From: Favolaschia claudopus
Lineage: Eukaryota > Basidiomycota > Agaricomycetes > Agaricales > Mycenaceae
NCBI GenBank assembly: GCA_037176885.1
Contig: JAWWNJ010000005.1
Coordinates: 3,162,001-3,226,000 of the forward strand
DNA: 64,000 nucleotides
Reading direction: 5' to 3'
The notes under the pieces are model-generated. The model was not told where the DNA came from and did not search any database. It was given only the letters and a program-made list of their open reading frames with translations. Below are positions 10,975 to 22,325 of this stretch, in pieces. Position 1 is the first letter of the stretch; each line of letters starts with the position of its first letter. Both the position numbers and the translations under genes were made by a program.

Positions 10975-11803
10975 TCAGGCCAATGATGACATCAAATCTG
11001 CCCACAGTCCATATTCCTAAGGCGATGTAAAATCAAACGAGATCCGAAAGCAACGAACTTACCCTTTTGAGTTCACCCGAGCGAGTCACATATTCGTCTC
11101 GAGTCAAGTAGACCAGAAACATGACACAATCCCCCTCCCGCAGCTTCGAATAGTCATCTTCAGATTGCACAACCTGATCGTACAATGAGTCGTGGACTCG
11201 ATCATGATGTCGAATGTTACGCACTTGAATTGTGTTAGCTTCCTCGTTCACCCAACTAGTGATCTCATTCACAAACTGCAACACGCTTAGTAGAGCATCT
11301 GCTACCATAGTTGAATGCTTACCGGAAGAATATTCTCGTCTCGTACAATATTAGACAATACCTCCAATTGTTTGTGGAAATAGCCCGAGGGAGCCAGACG
11401 CTCTTCCGTAGTACTGGTCAAATGAACGACGGTGCACAATTTACGCTCCTGTCGACGATTGAAGGAACGCATCGCTGGCGACAGATCAAACACGCACCGA
11501 ATCAAGAATGGGATGCTCGATCATCTGTTGCTCAGTTTTGACCACTTTTCCGGCTACCCAAGGCCGGTACCAGGACCACCCTTCCCGTCTAACACCATTT
11601 TCGACGCTACTAGTCGTTTCGATCCTCCGGAAGTCGACATAGAGGAACCGTTGACCTAGTGCATCCAAAGAAGAATGTCGGATAGCGCCGTAATCAAAAT
11701 CAAAAACGTCGCAGTGAAGGTTCCTTGCGCGCAGGATATTGGTTACATGGACAAGACGCCGTAAGAGCTTGTCGTCCTCGTCAGTCATGGAAGTACTGGA
11801 CAA
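10975..11803 (-). CDS. Tandem paralogue 3 of an unrecognised four-gene family
   Basis: This gene has the same exon order as paralogues 1 and 2. A long first exon (11486-11803 and its continuation to about 11320) leads to an exon with FVNEITSWVNEEANTIQV. A segment REGDCVMFLVYLTRDEY follows and matches VGQDLDITVNLSKDEY in paralogue 1. The last exon ends YGLWADLMSSLA at the stop 10975-10977, matching FVLWVRDY in paralogue 1. It is the most divergent copy at its N-terminus. The protein is probably soluble and mixed alpha/beta. The gaps to its neighbours are 144 bp upstream and 48 bp downstream. Function unknown. Confidence 0.55.
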
Positions 11804-11947
11804 CCTGGTGAAGCACAGCTTTTGTTAGCCGACTCATCACGCGAAATAGCTTAGCGACGCAGCGTATACTAGCAGAGAGCTATGCTAAGGGTAAAGTGAC
11901 TCGAAGGGAAAGAATACATTGCACGATGTTGCTAATTTCTCGTCATT

Positions 11948-12836
11948 TTAGACTCTTCCTACTTCGGCATCTGTAACCCGCCGCCAAAATCTGACCCACA
12001 GCGAAAATTCCTAGCAGCAAAACATTCAGTTGGTCGAAGGAAAGAGAAAGGGAGGAAAAACCTTGGAACGCATGCGCAGTTCTTGATCCAGAACCCGTTC
12101 GTCTTTGCATAAGGAAATCGTAACCTCCAAGTCGCTCCCAGGAACAAGATCCATTCGCATTGAGATGTCTCTAGGTGAACCAAATATCTTCAACGATTGT
12201 TAGTACATTCAAAGTTCAGCGTGCCGTCATCAAATTCGCGCATACCATTAAATCGATTGTGAACGAGCCGTCGGATCGCTTGTTCACCCAATTAGTTGCG
12301 ACTTCCCCTGGCTAAGAAAGAATTGATTAGCGCGAAGGACTAAAAAAAACGAGGTGCCATCGCACCGATTCTTCCAAGTCCTCGTCGATTACCGCCTGTA
12401 GCTTGGCAACTTGCATATTAAACAATTTCACCGTATCCGAATCAGCGCCAGTGGGACATCTGGTAGTAACCCGGGTGCATAGTTGACCGTTGCGCTGTGC
12501 CAGAAAGTTAGCCAAGGTGAAATAGAAGAATTAGCATACCTCTTTGCCCATGGGATTGTCGTGGTACATCACTTGGAGACTATCTACCTCCACAATGATC
12601 AACGCCCTATATTGCACGTAATATTTACGAAAGGGTTCCATGGACGCGGGCCCAGTAATGGGTGATTGATGAATGAGAGGCTTGTATGTGTAGCGAGAAT
12701 ACGTCCCGTTGATATCCTCCAGAGTTCCATCTCGCGTTGAGGTGTAGTGTTGGTCCAGGATGTCGCTACCGAACAAAGGCTGGTTCGGATGGCGCTCAGA
12801 ATTGAGACCTCTGCGGGCGATGGACAAGTCTGTCAT
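11948..12836 (-). CDS. Tandem paralogue 2 of an unrecognised four-gene family
   Basis: Starts MTDLSIARRG at 12836 and carries TRDGTLEDINGTYSRYTYK, the counterpart of TRDKGMRDVQGYVQRYSYK in paralogue 1. It is followed by an exon with NGQLCTRVTTRCP and KLFNMQVAKLQAVIDEDL, then PGEVATNWVNKRSDGSFTID, then VPGSDLEVTISLCKDE. The final exon is FSLWVRFWRRVTDAEVGRV with its stop at 11948-11950. The five blocks match paralogue 1 in order and spacing, with introns at the same places. Most introns are 50-60 bp. The repeated pattern 'P G x V, x x N W, K R x D G' looks like a conserved structural core, perhaps a beta-sandwich or OB-like fold, but that is a guess. Function unknown. Confidence 0.6.
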
Positions 12837-12919
12837 GTAGCAGGTAGTCTGGGAATGGAGGTTAATTCAATATTTATAGCAAGTACCGATCTCATTGGGT
12901 ATGGTACGTGATCCGTGTA

Positions 12920-13794
12920 TCAAGATCTACCTAATTGAATGTCGCTCATGTGCCTGTAGTCTCGAACCCACAAGACAAATCGCTGTGATCATCAGTTAGC
13001 AACGGTAGGTATCATTAAGTAAAGCGGAGCCAAACCTTATGGAGAGTACCATCCCCGCCCAAATACTCATCTTTCGACAGGTTCACAGTGATATCGAGAT
13101 CCTGGCCGACAGGAAGCTCGGCGCACAGTCGATCCGGATGGATGCAAACCAAGATCTTCAAAATTGTCAGCCTGTATATGTTCTGATATCTCAATCACGG
13201 TTCGTACCTTGATTGACATTGTACCGTCTTCTCTCTTCTCGGTCCAGTTCTGGTCAACGACTCCTGGCTATATTCCGATGAGCGAAATAAAAATAAGTTG
13301 AAAAAAATTGCGTACCTTGAGTTGCAAATCCATAGCCACAACTTCTTCCAATGTGCGAATTTGGCGCTCGTAAAGCTCCTTCGTCCAGTTGTCGACGTTA
13401 GGTGGGCATATCAAGGTAAGTAATGAACTATCTCGAGGGCATCCCTAACAAAAACCAAGCGAATTTGAACGATAAGTCTTTGGGATAGATACGTTGAACG
13501 CGAAAGGCGACACACCTCGAGAGCTAACGGGTTAAGCACCAGCTCATATTCGGACTCATGGACCCTTCCCATAATACTTCCCCTATATTTCGGCAATTTA
13601 ATGCGAAAAGAATCGGCGAGAGCCATGTTGATTTCGTTGTGGTCGACTTTATAGCTGTAGCGTTGGACGTAACCTTGGACATCTCTCATTCCCTTGTCCC
13701 GAGTGAGGAAGAAATGTTCGTGAGCAACGTCCATGGCGAGAACCGGGCGGTGTTCATTGCGAGGCGCTGAAAGGCGAAGGCGAGCGAGGGACAT
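12920..13794 (-). CDS. Tandem paralogue 1 of an unrecognised four-gene family
   Basis: First and best preserved copy. Blocks in order: MDVAHEHFFLTRDKGM with VQGYVQRYSYK; then TLICPP with ELYERQIRTLEEVVAM; then PGVVDQNWTEKREDGTMSIK; then LPVGQDLDITVNLSKDEYLG; then FVLWVRDYRHMSDIQLGRS with its stop at 12920-12922. Intron sites agree with paralogue 2. Start ATG 13794 (MSLARLRL) parallels the start of paralogue 2. A further exon upstream to 13910 is possible (GDGKAIVTLQN) but not needed. Only 83 bp separate its stop from the start of paralogue 2. I recognise no domain, signal peptide or membrane segment. Confidence 0.6.
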
Positions 13795-14263
13795 GACGCT
13801 ATGGGGTTGAGTTCAGTCATCTTGTTCACATATTCACGATTTTGAAGTGTTACGATGGCCTTCCCATCACCTAATAGTAAGTTAGTTCCGCTACGGCGCA
13901 GTCGATACATCGCCTGAATCCGGAGCCGGGGGCTATGTTTGATTTGTCTGCCGTTTCAGGATACGGGGAAGAAGCAAATCAGTCGCTGAGTGGAACGACC
14001 TAAGCCTAATCGACCACAAAGATACTTGTTGATCAAAGTATGACACGCCTCGTGAGATTATGTATTTTGTGGACTAGAAACAACAACATTTACAAATCAA
14101 AACTACCGCACGAAGTCAGTCGGAATCAGAATCGTCTAGCCCATCAGCACTCCAATAGTCTGACCAAGGATAAACACGAATCAACGTATCCGGAACCGAT
14201 TGAATCTGCATTAGCGCGGACACCAATTTGCGAAAAATAATATGCTCTAACAAATCAAGTCAG
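13795..14263. other. Intergenic, promoter of the tandem array
   Basis: There is no supported ORF apart from a possible extra 5' exon of paralogue 1 (13800-13910, minus strand). The rest is AT-richer and unremarkable. The stop of the neighbouring nucleotidyltransferase-like gene lies at its right edge. Confidence 0.35.
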
Positions 14264-15577
14264 CTAGCAGATCTTGGAAGCACAAACGAATTTACGAAAA
14301 CTTCGGGTGTGAGCGACTTGGCGGCCATTGACGCGTCCAGTCGAACACATGCCCACCGGACCCAAGGTCCACGTAAGCGTTGGAGTCTCGGATGCCGAAA
14401 AATCAGGGATTGGCACAGTAGGCAAGTCGATATGGAGGCAGCCGTCATCAGAGGTGTTGCGCAGGGTAGCAGGACAGTCGATGTGTTGCCCACACTCGTG
14501 TGGAACATTGTATTCGAAAATGAAGGTCACTCCCCGCCGCATGTACTTGTGCAAGATGTGCCATGCCGCAATCTGGCTATCGGAATCCTCTGGCTTGACG
14601 AATAGAGAATCGGGGGTGACAAGGGCGAGACCGTTTCTTGCGCGATGAATTTCGTAGTGTGAGAAAGTGGTCGAGGACACGACGCCTCGTGTGGGGGCAG
14701 AGTGAAAGTTAAGGATGAGCTCGCGAGGCGCGTCAGAGAAGGATTCGATGATATGGATAATACTGCCCCGGGGGGTACTGAGCGTAGTCACTCGATGCAC
14801 CCCATGGACGTTGCCGTAGCTCTCCACGTCCCTTGCATCGACCGTGAGGATACTGGGGTGCTGGTTTTGAAAGTATCTGATAATATTGTCCGTTTGATCG
14901 TACCCGCAGAAGAAATCGAGGTCGTTGGGAGTAAACGATTGCTGCATCAACGCGGCGATGAAGGACCCGGAAATCAAAGTTCCGGTCGCGGCTTGCATGA
15001 GCTTGACATCGCCATATTGAAGCTCGAAATGGGAAAGAAGGCGTGTTATCATGTATTGAAGAAGTTGACGACACAGCAGGTCATCGTCCCGACTCAAATC
15101 GCGCTCCGCGGCGAGCATGAGTCGTTTGAAGACAAGGACGAAACTGTCATGGCCGCTCCCATGGTTGGGATTGAGTCCTGTCAATCATCAGCGGAATCGG
15201 AATAACGGGCAGCCAATGAACCAACTGTGTGCAATGACCTTGGCCTCAAGCTGTGGGGCTGGTAGATCGTGAATATAAAGGAATACGATCATGCGGATGA
15301 AGGTACCTTGCTTCAGAAACGGCTCATCCACCGTTTTCGAAATGAAACGAGCCACATTGATCGCAGCCATCCGAGTACGCAACGCGGTGGTGAAGAGCTG
15401 ATTCCAGTCGAACTGCTGCATATAAGTATCCACCTTGTCGCTCCATCTGACCCTTTTAATGGTGTCCTGTCTCGCTATAACCTCCATGGACGGAAGAGCT
15501 AGATGTGATTCAATAAAAGTAGCACACTTGAATAGTAACTCACATTTCAGCGACGGAGGGGAAGCAGCCATATGCAT
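14264..15577 (-). CDS. Nucleotidyltransferase-fold protein A, active-site motif intact
   Basis: Three exons join in phase: from 15577 (MHMAASPPSL or the internal MAASPPSL) through a helical N-terminal part, a short exon near 15230-15287, and a long exon 15184-14264. The long exon has TGTLISGSFIAALMQQ followed by TPNDLDFFCGYD. This fits the polymerase-beta-like nucleotidyltransferase signature: a Gly-Ser turn after a strand, then Asp-x-Asp. The strand-rich part after it contains TPRGSIIHIIESF and a Cys-containing segment near the C-terminus (CPATLRNTSDDGCL). Agaricomycetes have large families of such predicted proteins with unknown substrates. It is the active-looking member of three in this window; its neighbour at 15951-17156 is a tandem duplicate. 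Confidence 0.6.
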
Positions 15578-15950
15578 ACCACTACAAGGACAGGAGCGTT
15601 GAGGAACAGTGGTCTGTGGAACGTATATATCAGCCGGGGAATGACTCCCAAATCGAATTCAATCAGTACGCATCGGTTTCATCGGACTAGCTTGGCGTTG
15701 TGCTGCATGGAAAGCGCTATCTGGCGCTATATTATCCGCGCACGCTGCGAGATGGGAGGAGGGGGAGAAGCACAAATGATTTACGTAAATCATTTGTTGT
15801 CGATGAAACGGTCATGGGGACGGCATAGCCGGAACTGGCCGGAACTTGATCTGATCTGAAGTGAAACGCGACCTCGTGATCGAACAAGCGTTACATTATG
15901 ATGCACATCTATTTATTGAAAACAATATAGGTACGTGGGGTTAAAATTCA
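15578..15950. other. Intergenic between two tandem nucleotidyltransferase-like genes
   Basis: Contains the probable promoter of gene A. A short inverted repeat ATGATTTACGTAAATCAT lies at 15776-15793, an 18 bp perfect palindrome. No ORF of interest. Confidence 0.4.
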
Positions 15951-17156
15951 CTACGCGTCAGGTCGCTTCAAGATTATGCCTGTGCCTCGTTCAATACATA
16001 TTCGGTAATTCAATAATGCGAACTCACTCTTGCCCACCACGGCTGGCGAGGGAAAAATAGCCTGCACCGGCGAAAACATGGCAACTTGAAAGATACGAAT
16101 TTTCAAACCGCTGGAGTGCTCAAGCCCCACCACTAAGGCGACACCCGGAGTGTTTCCATCGGTTTTGATACCCCGCAACTTGAACTTGGAGACGTTCATC
16201 AGATAGGATCTAACCTTACTTTCCCCCCCATATCCGCAATAGAAATCGAGGCATTGGACCTTAACTCGATAATCTAGCAGACCCTCGACCAATTGACCAC
16301 AGACAATCGTTCCTGTGGACGCGTGCAACAAAACCAAATCCCCATAATAAAGCCCGAAAGGTTCGAGGAGACGGCTAACGCTGTATTGAAGAAGTACAGG
16401 AAGAAGAGTTTCGTCCTCCAGGTTGAAATTCTTCTCTCCTTTGCTGATTAGAGCTGAAATATATCCGGCGAATAGCACACGGCTGCCGACAGGCCCACCA
16501 AACACGCGGCGTTCTGAGAGGCTATCGGCATCCACAGTATACACCAAGATAAGAATGATAAATACCATATTTCTCGAGAGCATCCCGTACAACACTCTTG
16601 GCAGCTGAGAGTAAATCAGTGAATGCCATGTCAGAAGAAAACTCTAGATAGACCAACCAGTGGAAGCAATAGGTCCGTCAACGTGGCGGCCAAGAAAATT
16701 ATGAACGTTACTGGCTGCCATGCCCGTGCTTCGTAGAGCGGCGTCGAAGAGTTGAACACAATTAAGGCGAGCCAACGAATCGTCTACAGGGGTACAGAAC
16801 CCAACAGTCTCGAGATACAGATAAAGTCCCATAATCTCCTTGGGATTGAGGACGGAATTAACATCCGCAACGAATTGAACGGTAACAGCTGTCGAGGAAT
16901 GAGACGTATAACAAACTGATACAGACCTCGACTTACGCTGTTCAGGAGCTGCGGCAGAGTCAGAGGACGCCATTAGCGAAGACAAGGAACGCGTGTGTTC
17001 GAGGAACTGACGAGCAACGAAAATTAAAGGGTCCGCAGTGGTAGATCTAGCCGGATGAGCCATGTCTAGGAAGGATTTCTCTTGTGCTGATTTCGAAATA
17101 GAGAGATAGAGGCTATTTATGAGAGCGGAGAACACACTGCTGCTCTTTCGAGTCAA
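15951..17156 (-). CDS. Nucleotidyltransferase-fold protein B, degenerate active site
   Basis: Paralogue of protein A. The first exon contains QLFDAALRSTGMAASNVHNF, matching QLFTTALRTRMAAINVARF in A. The second half has LLPVLLQYSVSRLLEPFGLY and STGTIVCGQLVEG, then VQCLDFYCGYGG, matching TGTLISGS and NDLDFFCGYD in A. The Ser of the Gly-Ser turn is Gln and the first Asp of Asp-x-Asp is Cys, so catalysis is unlikely as read. Exons around 16500-16600 do not join cleanly: the frame that matches A meets a stop after SPDIFQL. Either an extra intron or a frameshift is present. It may be a pseudogene or a non-catalytic paralogue. Start is at 17156, or at the internal MAHPARS. Confidence 0.5.
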
Positions 17157-17309
17157 TCTAGATTCGGGATCGCCAAGTTGAAACCGCCACTAGTTGATTC
17201 CGCAGACCAGAAAACGTGGTGGTTTGTACAAAGCTATGTCTCTATAGATACCGAGAGATATAGATGGGATCTGGTACTACTGCACTGCCTGAGCTCCCAA
17301 ACATGACAG

Positions 17310-18424
17310 TCAAAAATCGGCATCCAAAATACTATCAGTGCATGCCGTCATCACACGATCACATGATACAAAACGAAGACTTACATCGCCGTCTCTCCGC
17401 TTGTCCCCTGCATGTTGGCTTTACTATATTCTGACACACGCTTCTCAAAGAAATTTGTCTTTCCTTCTAAGGAGATCAATTCCATAAAATCGAAGGGGTT
17501 CGTGGCGAAAAAAAGCTTCGGCGCGCCGAAACTCTGGAGCAGTCTATCGGCAACGAATTCAACATATTGAACCATTGAATCGGAATTCATGCCGAGCAGC
17601 TGGACAGGCAGTGCAGCTGCGTAGCGTATCAAGGTACCATCTGCTGCACTTCATTGGGAAATACACACCTTGGACAAAAGCTCGTTCGACTGCCACTGCT
17701 TCTTCGATTATATTCATAATGCGGTCCTGCCCAGGGACCGCTCGAAGAAGAGAGAATAAGAGGCACGCAAACTCGGTATGCATGCCCTCATCTCTACTGA
17801 TTAATTCGTTTGAAAACGTCAGTCCTGGCATCAAACCTCGTTTTTTGAGCCAAAAGATGGATGCGAACGACGCCGAAAAGAAGATGCCCTCGACTGCTGC
17901 AAAGGCAACCAGACGTTCAGCAAATGGCACATCTTTGGCCATCCATTTTATCATCCATTCCGCCTTCATCTGTACGCAAGGCACAGTTTCGATCGATCGG
18001 AAAAGGCGATCTTTGAGATCCCTGTCGTCGATATAGGTGTCAATAAGCAAGGAATACGTCTCTGAGTGGATGTTTTCCATCATAATCTGGAACCCGTAAA
18101 AACATCTGGCTTCCGCTATTTGGACCTCGCACGCAAATCGCTCGACGAGATTTTCGTTCACGACACCATCCGCCATGGCAAAGAAAGCCAACACAGTGGT
18201 GATAAAGGTGCGCTCGTCTTCAGTCAACCTGGACTTCCAGTGAACTATATCACGAGATAAATCTAACTCTTCAACAGTCCAGAATGAAGCCAGGGCCTGT
18301 TTATACATTGCCCATACCTGTGACGAATCGAACTGCTCAGCCACTTTAGTTGCATTCTGAAAAGGATAATACTTACAGTCTGGTACTTGATAGGGAACAA
18401 AGTGAACCGTTGCGGATCGAGCAT
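17310..18424 (-). CDS. RNR2: Ribonucleoside-diphosphate reductase small subunit (R2), short form
   Basis: Makes the tyrosyl radical used by class Ia ribonucleotide reductase to supply dNTPs. Exons 18377-18424, 17669-18317, 17385-17616 and 17310-17331 join in phase to 316 residues. Iron ligands and the radical Tyr are all present: Asp in [13 protein letters not shown], Glu and His in [10 protein letters not shown] with the Tyr, Glu in AVEGIFFS, and Glu and His in [10 protein letters not shown]. The last exon supplies ILDADF, the C-terminal tail that binds the large subunit. Usual fungal R2 is about 400 residues; the first 60-80 are absent from this model. Sequence just upstream still reads EAIL in frame, so an unidentified 5' exon may exist. 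Divergence from the usual R2 in otherwise constant places suggests a paralogue, not the housekeeping copy. Confidence 0.85.
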
Positions 18425-19003
18425 CAGTATGGCTTCTAGCCGACAATTAGATTTGCAAGAAACAAGGAACAAATTGAATGCCTTCGCTCATCGTTTTCTT
18501 CGTCTTAGATAAATTACTTCATTAGCAATCACTGAGTTATATACTACCTACTGGGTCCGAGTCATAAAACCTGATTCACGGTACATTTGGATAGCCTATG
18601 ACTCAACACACTTCTGAGTCAACTTGTAACGCAGGTTGAGCCAACTCTAAGCTGACAAAGAATTTGCCCTTAACTCAACGGCGAATATCGGGCAGTGGCC
18701 GACAAGGACAGGGTGGCAGTGCGGGGGCCAGGCGAATCTAGACGCTTCGGCTAATCCTCGCCGATAATCGGCCGACGCTTCATAAAACGCTCAGCCTTAC
18801 GAAAAAAAATCAGTTTTGGGAATAGCCGCGAGGGTTTGAAGGAAAACGACAGTCCAATAAATAGCAGGTGAACGACTAAGAATAAATACTGCACTTGGAA
18901 TAAATGACTTTCACTCAACCCAACGAAATCTCCACTTTCAAGCCTTAATTATTACTTTGCAGAAAACATCAGAAGAGCGGGACTCGCAACAAACATAAAC
19001 TAC
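18425..19003. other. Intergenic upstream of the R2 gene
   Basis: Holds the R2 promoter or a missing 5' exon. I see no unambiguous MCB box (ACGCGT) or TATA element at a suitable place. No other gene is supported. Confidence 0.35.
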
Positions 19004-20296
19004 TCACCACGAGGTGGAACGCAGCACGTCGCCTAATTCGCTATAGTATCCCTGTAAATCAGCGGGAGTTATTGTGATAATAAGCGTCAAAAACTCACCG
19101 GAATGTAAGGATAATAGTGAGCTGCATAATTCTTACACTCGCTATTATAGCAAGTATCGCCTAGACGCCATTTGAGATGCGAACAGGTGAATGTGCTGTC
19201 AAGCACCGCATCTTCCTCCACGATACGAAAAAGTAATGTCCCGCGATCTTTGGAGACGTATCTCCAAAGAATCGGACAGGTCCATCCACACCGAGCAAAC
19301 CAGCTGCTGTTGTCGATTGATTTGCGAATACCGCGTCGCTCGAGAGCTTGACTAGCCTGTATGGTAGGATAGTGCCAGCTGTCGATGGCGCTCTCATCGA
19401 AGGCTTTCTGAGCATAATAAATGATCAGGAAGTCTCTCGTGAGAAGTTGCATATTGGCGGTGTGGGGCGAAATAATTGCGGCCTCTGCGGCGCAGGGGCC
19501 CCGAGTCTCCGTAAGAATGATGACACGCCCCTTATTACTCTTGGGTCAGCGCCAGTAAAGTAAAGAGGAAAATGAAATCGTACAGTAAAGACTTCGAGCT
19601 GCCATATAGAAACCACGTGGCGGCGCACGAAAGCATCGACTTCGATTTGCTTGAAGTTCAATGGACGCTCGGACAGACCGCGGAAGTAATTCATCCAAGA
19701 CATCACAGCGCCACGCGGAACAGCAATATTGAGGTTGTTCGGCAACCAAGGTTTGTTGGATTGAACACAACGCTCCATGTATAAAAGGAGCGAACCGTGA
19801 ACAGCAGAATGCGAAAGCGTGATATGTTGCCAGAATTTGTCAAGTAGTTCGTCGAACTTATCAGAAAGAAGGGGTGTCTCGCTCAAGAATGCCCCAATTT
19901 GGACGTCGGCTCTGGTCCGGAAGAACCTTCGACACGTCACCTGGAAGTTCTTGGTGCTACAAGTCGATCCAAATTATCATTAACATTTCGTCCAAGCCAA
20001 GAAGAGCCAGCTCACGTCTGCGTCAACGTCCAGAGATCACGGAAATTCACGTATGCCAAAATTTGCTCAAAAAGGTCATAACAGTAGATTACGGAGTCTT
20101 GGAAAGGCGTGGACGATGCCAGCGCTGAAGCTAGAGCGATTGCCGCAACGACACGAGTCCCAGATTGGTCGGAGCGAGATCGTTTAGCCGGAGGTAAGGA
20201 ACTGGAAGTCGAAGAAGTCGCAGCACCGACAACAGAATCCGGCGTCGATGGGGAGCGTTTGCGACGGAGTCGTTTCAAACTCGTGGGTAGCATCAT
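19004..20296 (-). CDS. Nucleotidyltransferase-fold protein C with F-box-like N-terminus, inactive site
   Basis: Start MMLPTSLKRLRRKR at 20296 gives a basic, Ser-rich leader. Next comes YDLFEQILAYVNFRDLWTLT, which looks like a weak F-box helix pair. An intron (acceptor TTGTAG) leads to CRRFFRTRADVQIG, then HSAVHGSLLLYMERCV and LPNNLNIAVPRGAVMSW. This is the Gly-Ser turn plus a motif in which both catalytic Asp are Asn. Next are GRVIILTETRGPCAAEAAII and a C-terminal part ending YSELGDVLRSTSW at 19004. The layout F-box plus nucleotidyltransferase-like fold is common among hypothetical proteins of mushrooms. With Asn-x-Asn it should not transfer nucleotides. Further exons upstream to about 20700 (containing ETLFVQRNTQQLASCVV) may belong to the same gene. 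Confidence 0.5.
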
Positions 20297-21736
20297 CTGT
20301 AGTAGAATCGCGATATGAAAGAAACCGGAAGACGTCCTCGTCGCTTTAAGCGTTTCGTCTCCGCTGTTCCATTCAATCTGCAAAGCCTCGACCCTGTATC
20401 AATACACGACTACGCGTACGGCGCCGCTAGTTGATTGATTCAGATTCTCACCCCACTTTTCGTTCCTCGCGACCCTGTGACAAACGAGAGCCTGAAATCA
20501 ATAGCTGTTAGCGGTTAATTTACAGTAAGAAAATGAGTCGTGCTTACCACGAAAGGAACAACGCATGATGCCAATTGCTGCGTGTTACGCTGAACAAACA
20601 GGGTTTCAGACCAAACCGCCTTTCCAAGCGATGCCGCGTACGAGTTCGATCGCTAAGAATACAATAAGAAAAGAGACTTGACTAAATTCGACGAAACGGA
20701 AAAACCTACCAAGCCCTCGAAATCTGATGCACTTCCCTAGCGGTTGACTGGAATGGTCGGCAAGGAATAACCGAGAGAAAACCCCCGAAAGCTCATCGAT
20801 TCAAAGGGCGCAGCCCTGAAACCAAAACGTGGGGATCGACGATCGTCGCAGAAGAAAGAGCGGACGAGAACCGGGAACGAGAGCAGGGAAAGAGACAGAA
20901 TATCAGAAAGTGTGGAGGTAAGGTACAGCAATCCTTGATTATTGTGATTCTACAGCTGGAGAAAGTATAGAAAATGAATTTTGCAAGACTTACCGCACAC
21001 TGTGCAGTTTTACTGTAAAAGGGTTAAGACAATTCTCACTGATCCAACCTTAAATTTTTGCATCCACGGGCTGTGCAGTGCTCTAAGCTACTTTTGGAAT
21101 ACAATCCGTCAACGGCGGACTCGGACTTACCTTGATAGATTCTGTCTCATGCGGTGAGCACATGTCAGATGATGAATAGCTGATTGCAACCGACCGAGCC
21201 GAACAAGCTGCACATGCGCTGATATCAGCGGACGCCGCTCGGGTGACGAAACACATGCTCCCGGTCGACCAAGGAACCGGCTTATACCGTCGGTTAGCCT
21301 TCGGCAAACAAATTCGCCTGATGGGCCGCAGTTCGGCACCCAACTTTAGACGCCGAACGAGGAAGGAAGTAAAAATGAAAGTGGATAGGTAAGTCGAAAA
21401 CACCACCAGACACCTATTGATTCTGAAGAAATTTCGGCGAGACGCGGGCCATCGAGCAACGAGACTTCAGTCCGACTTTAGACTGAAAATTTGCACGCGT
21501 TTGACGCGCTCAGCCCGGACATCTCTTCGAAATCACAGAGTGTCTATCGGTTCCATCTCAGGTGGAGTAGAATAACCGATAATAAATGTTTGTATAAGAT
21601 GCGAAGAGTATATATAAATAAATGCAGAACTAAGCAATTTGCGATCAGTTCAGCAACCCCCGTTCTAATTGCCTGCGGAAACGCGGAATCATTATAACGA
21701 AGAGAACAAATGAAGAGAAGATGAAAGAATATACAC
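20297..21736. other. Region with possible 5' exons and a weak gene
   Basis: Minus-strand segments at 20440-20660 are flanked by good splice sites and read AASLGKAVWSETLFVQRN and ALVCHRVARNEKW. They may be 5' exons of the gene ending at 19004. 20737-20931 is pyrimidine-rich on the minus strand, like a fungal leader. 21083-21406 (minus) is open, starts MVFSTYLSTFIFTSFLV and ends at a GTAAGT donor after SPHETESIK. It could be an exon of a small gene but nothing in it is recognisable. 21420-21736 shows nothing. Confidence 0.3.
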
Positions 21737-22325
21737 TCACTCTCGCACAATTATGGTAATACGAGCTTCGTCGATGGTGTTGACGTCCAAAGGCATATCG
21801 TCCTCAGAAGAGTGTTTGACGACCAAGATATTACCTTTGAAAGATATCTTTCCGCCATTGGTGACAGCACCCGTATTTTTGGGCTCCGCCACATTCTGGG
21901 GGGTGAAGAAGATCGTGAAGTGCGATTCCAGAGCCTCTCCGTGATGAACAACAACAGTGCGGGAACATTCCCCCATGTCGACGACATGAGCGAGTCCAGC
22001 ATAAGCGACCCAGGCGTGAACGAAGAGCTTCATAGGAGTGATATCCCGAGGATCCTCGCCGACGTTAACCATGACCGGGACCTGCACACCGAGATGGACA
22101 TCGGTGGCGAAAAGGAAGCCGACGAATTTGGCAGAATAGCCCTGCATGCAGGACAATAAGTAAATGATTTAGGCAAGGGAGATTAATGGCACGAACCTTC
22201 CGGTTCGTTAGCTCAGTAGAAAACTCGTCGATTTGCGCCGCAGTGTGCGGCACGAAGTATAAGGCTTTCAGCAGATGCTGACCCTCAGTAGGGTGGATGG
22301 GTCGAGGAAGCAGCGCTTGGAACAT
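21737..22325 (-). CDS. Small two-exon gene of unknown function, 177 aa
   Basis: Exons 22197-22325 and 21737-22141 join in phase. The protein begins MFQALLPRPIHPTEGQ and is rich in beta-prone segments such as FVGFLFATDVHLGVQVPVM, KLFVHAWVAYAGL and ITIIVRE. It has no signal peptide, membrane segment or known motif. It sits in the minus-strand gene row with about 550 bp to the next gene on each side. A GTGAGT follows the stop by one base, so an alternative downstream exon cannot be excluded. Function unknown. Confidence 0.5.
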
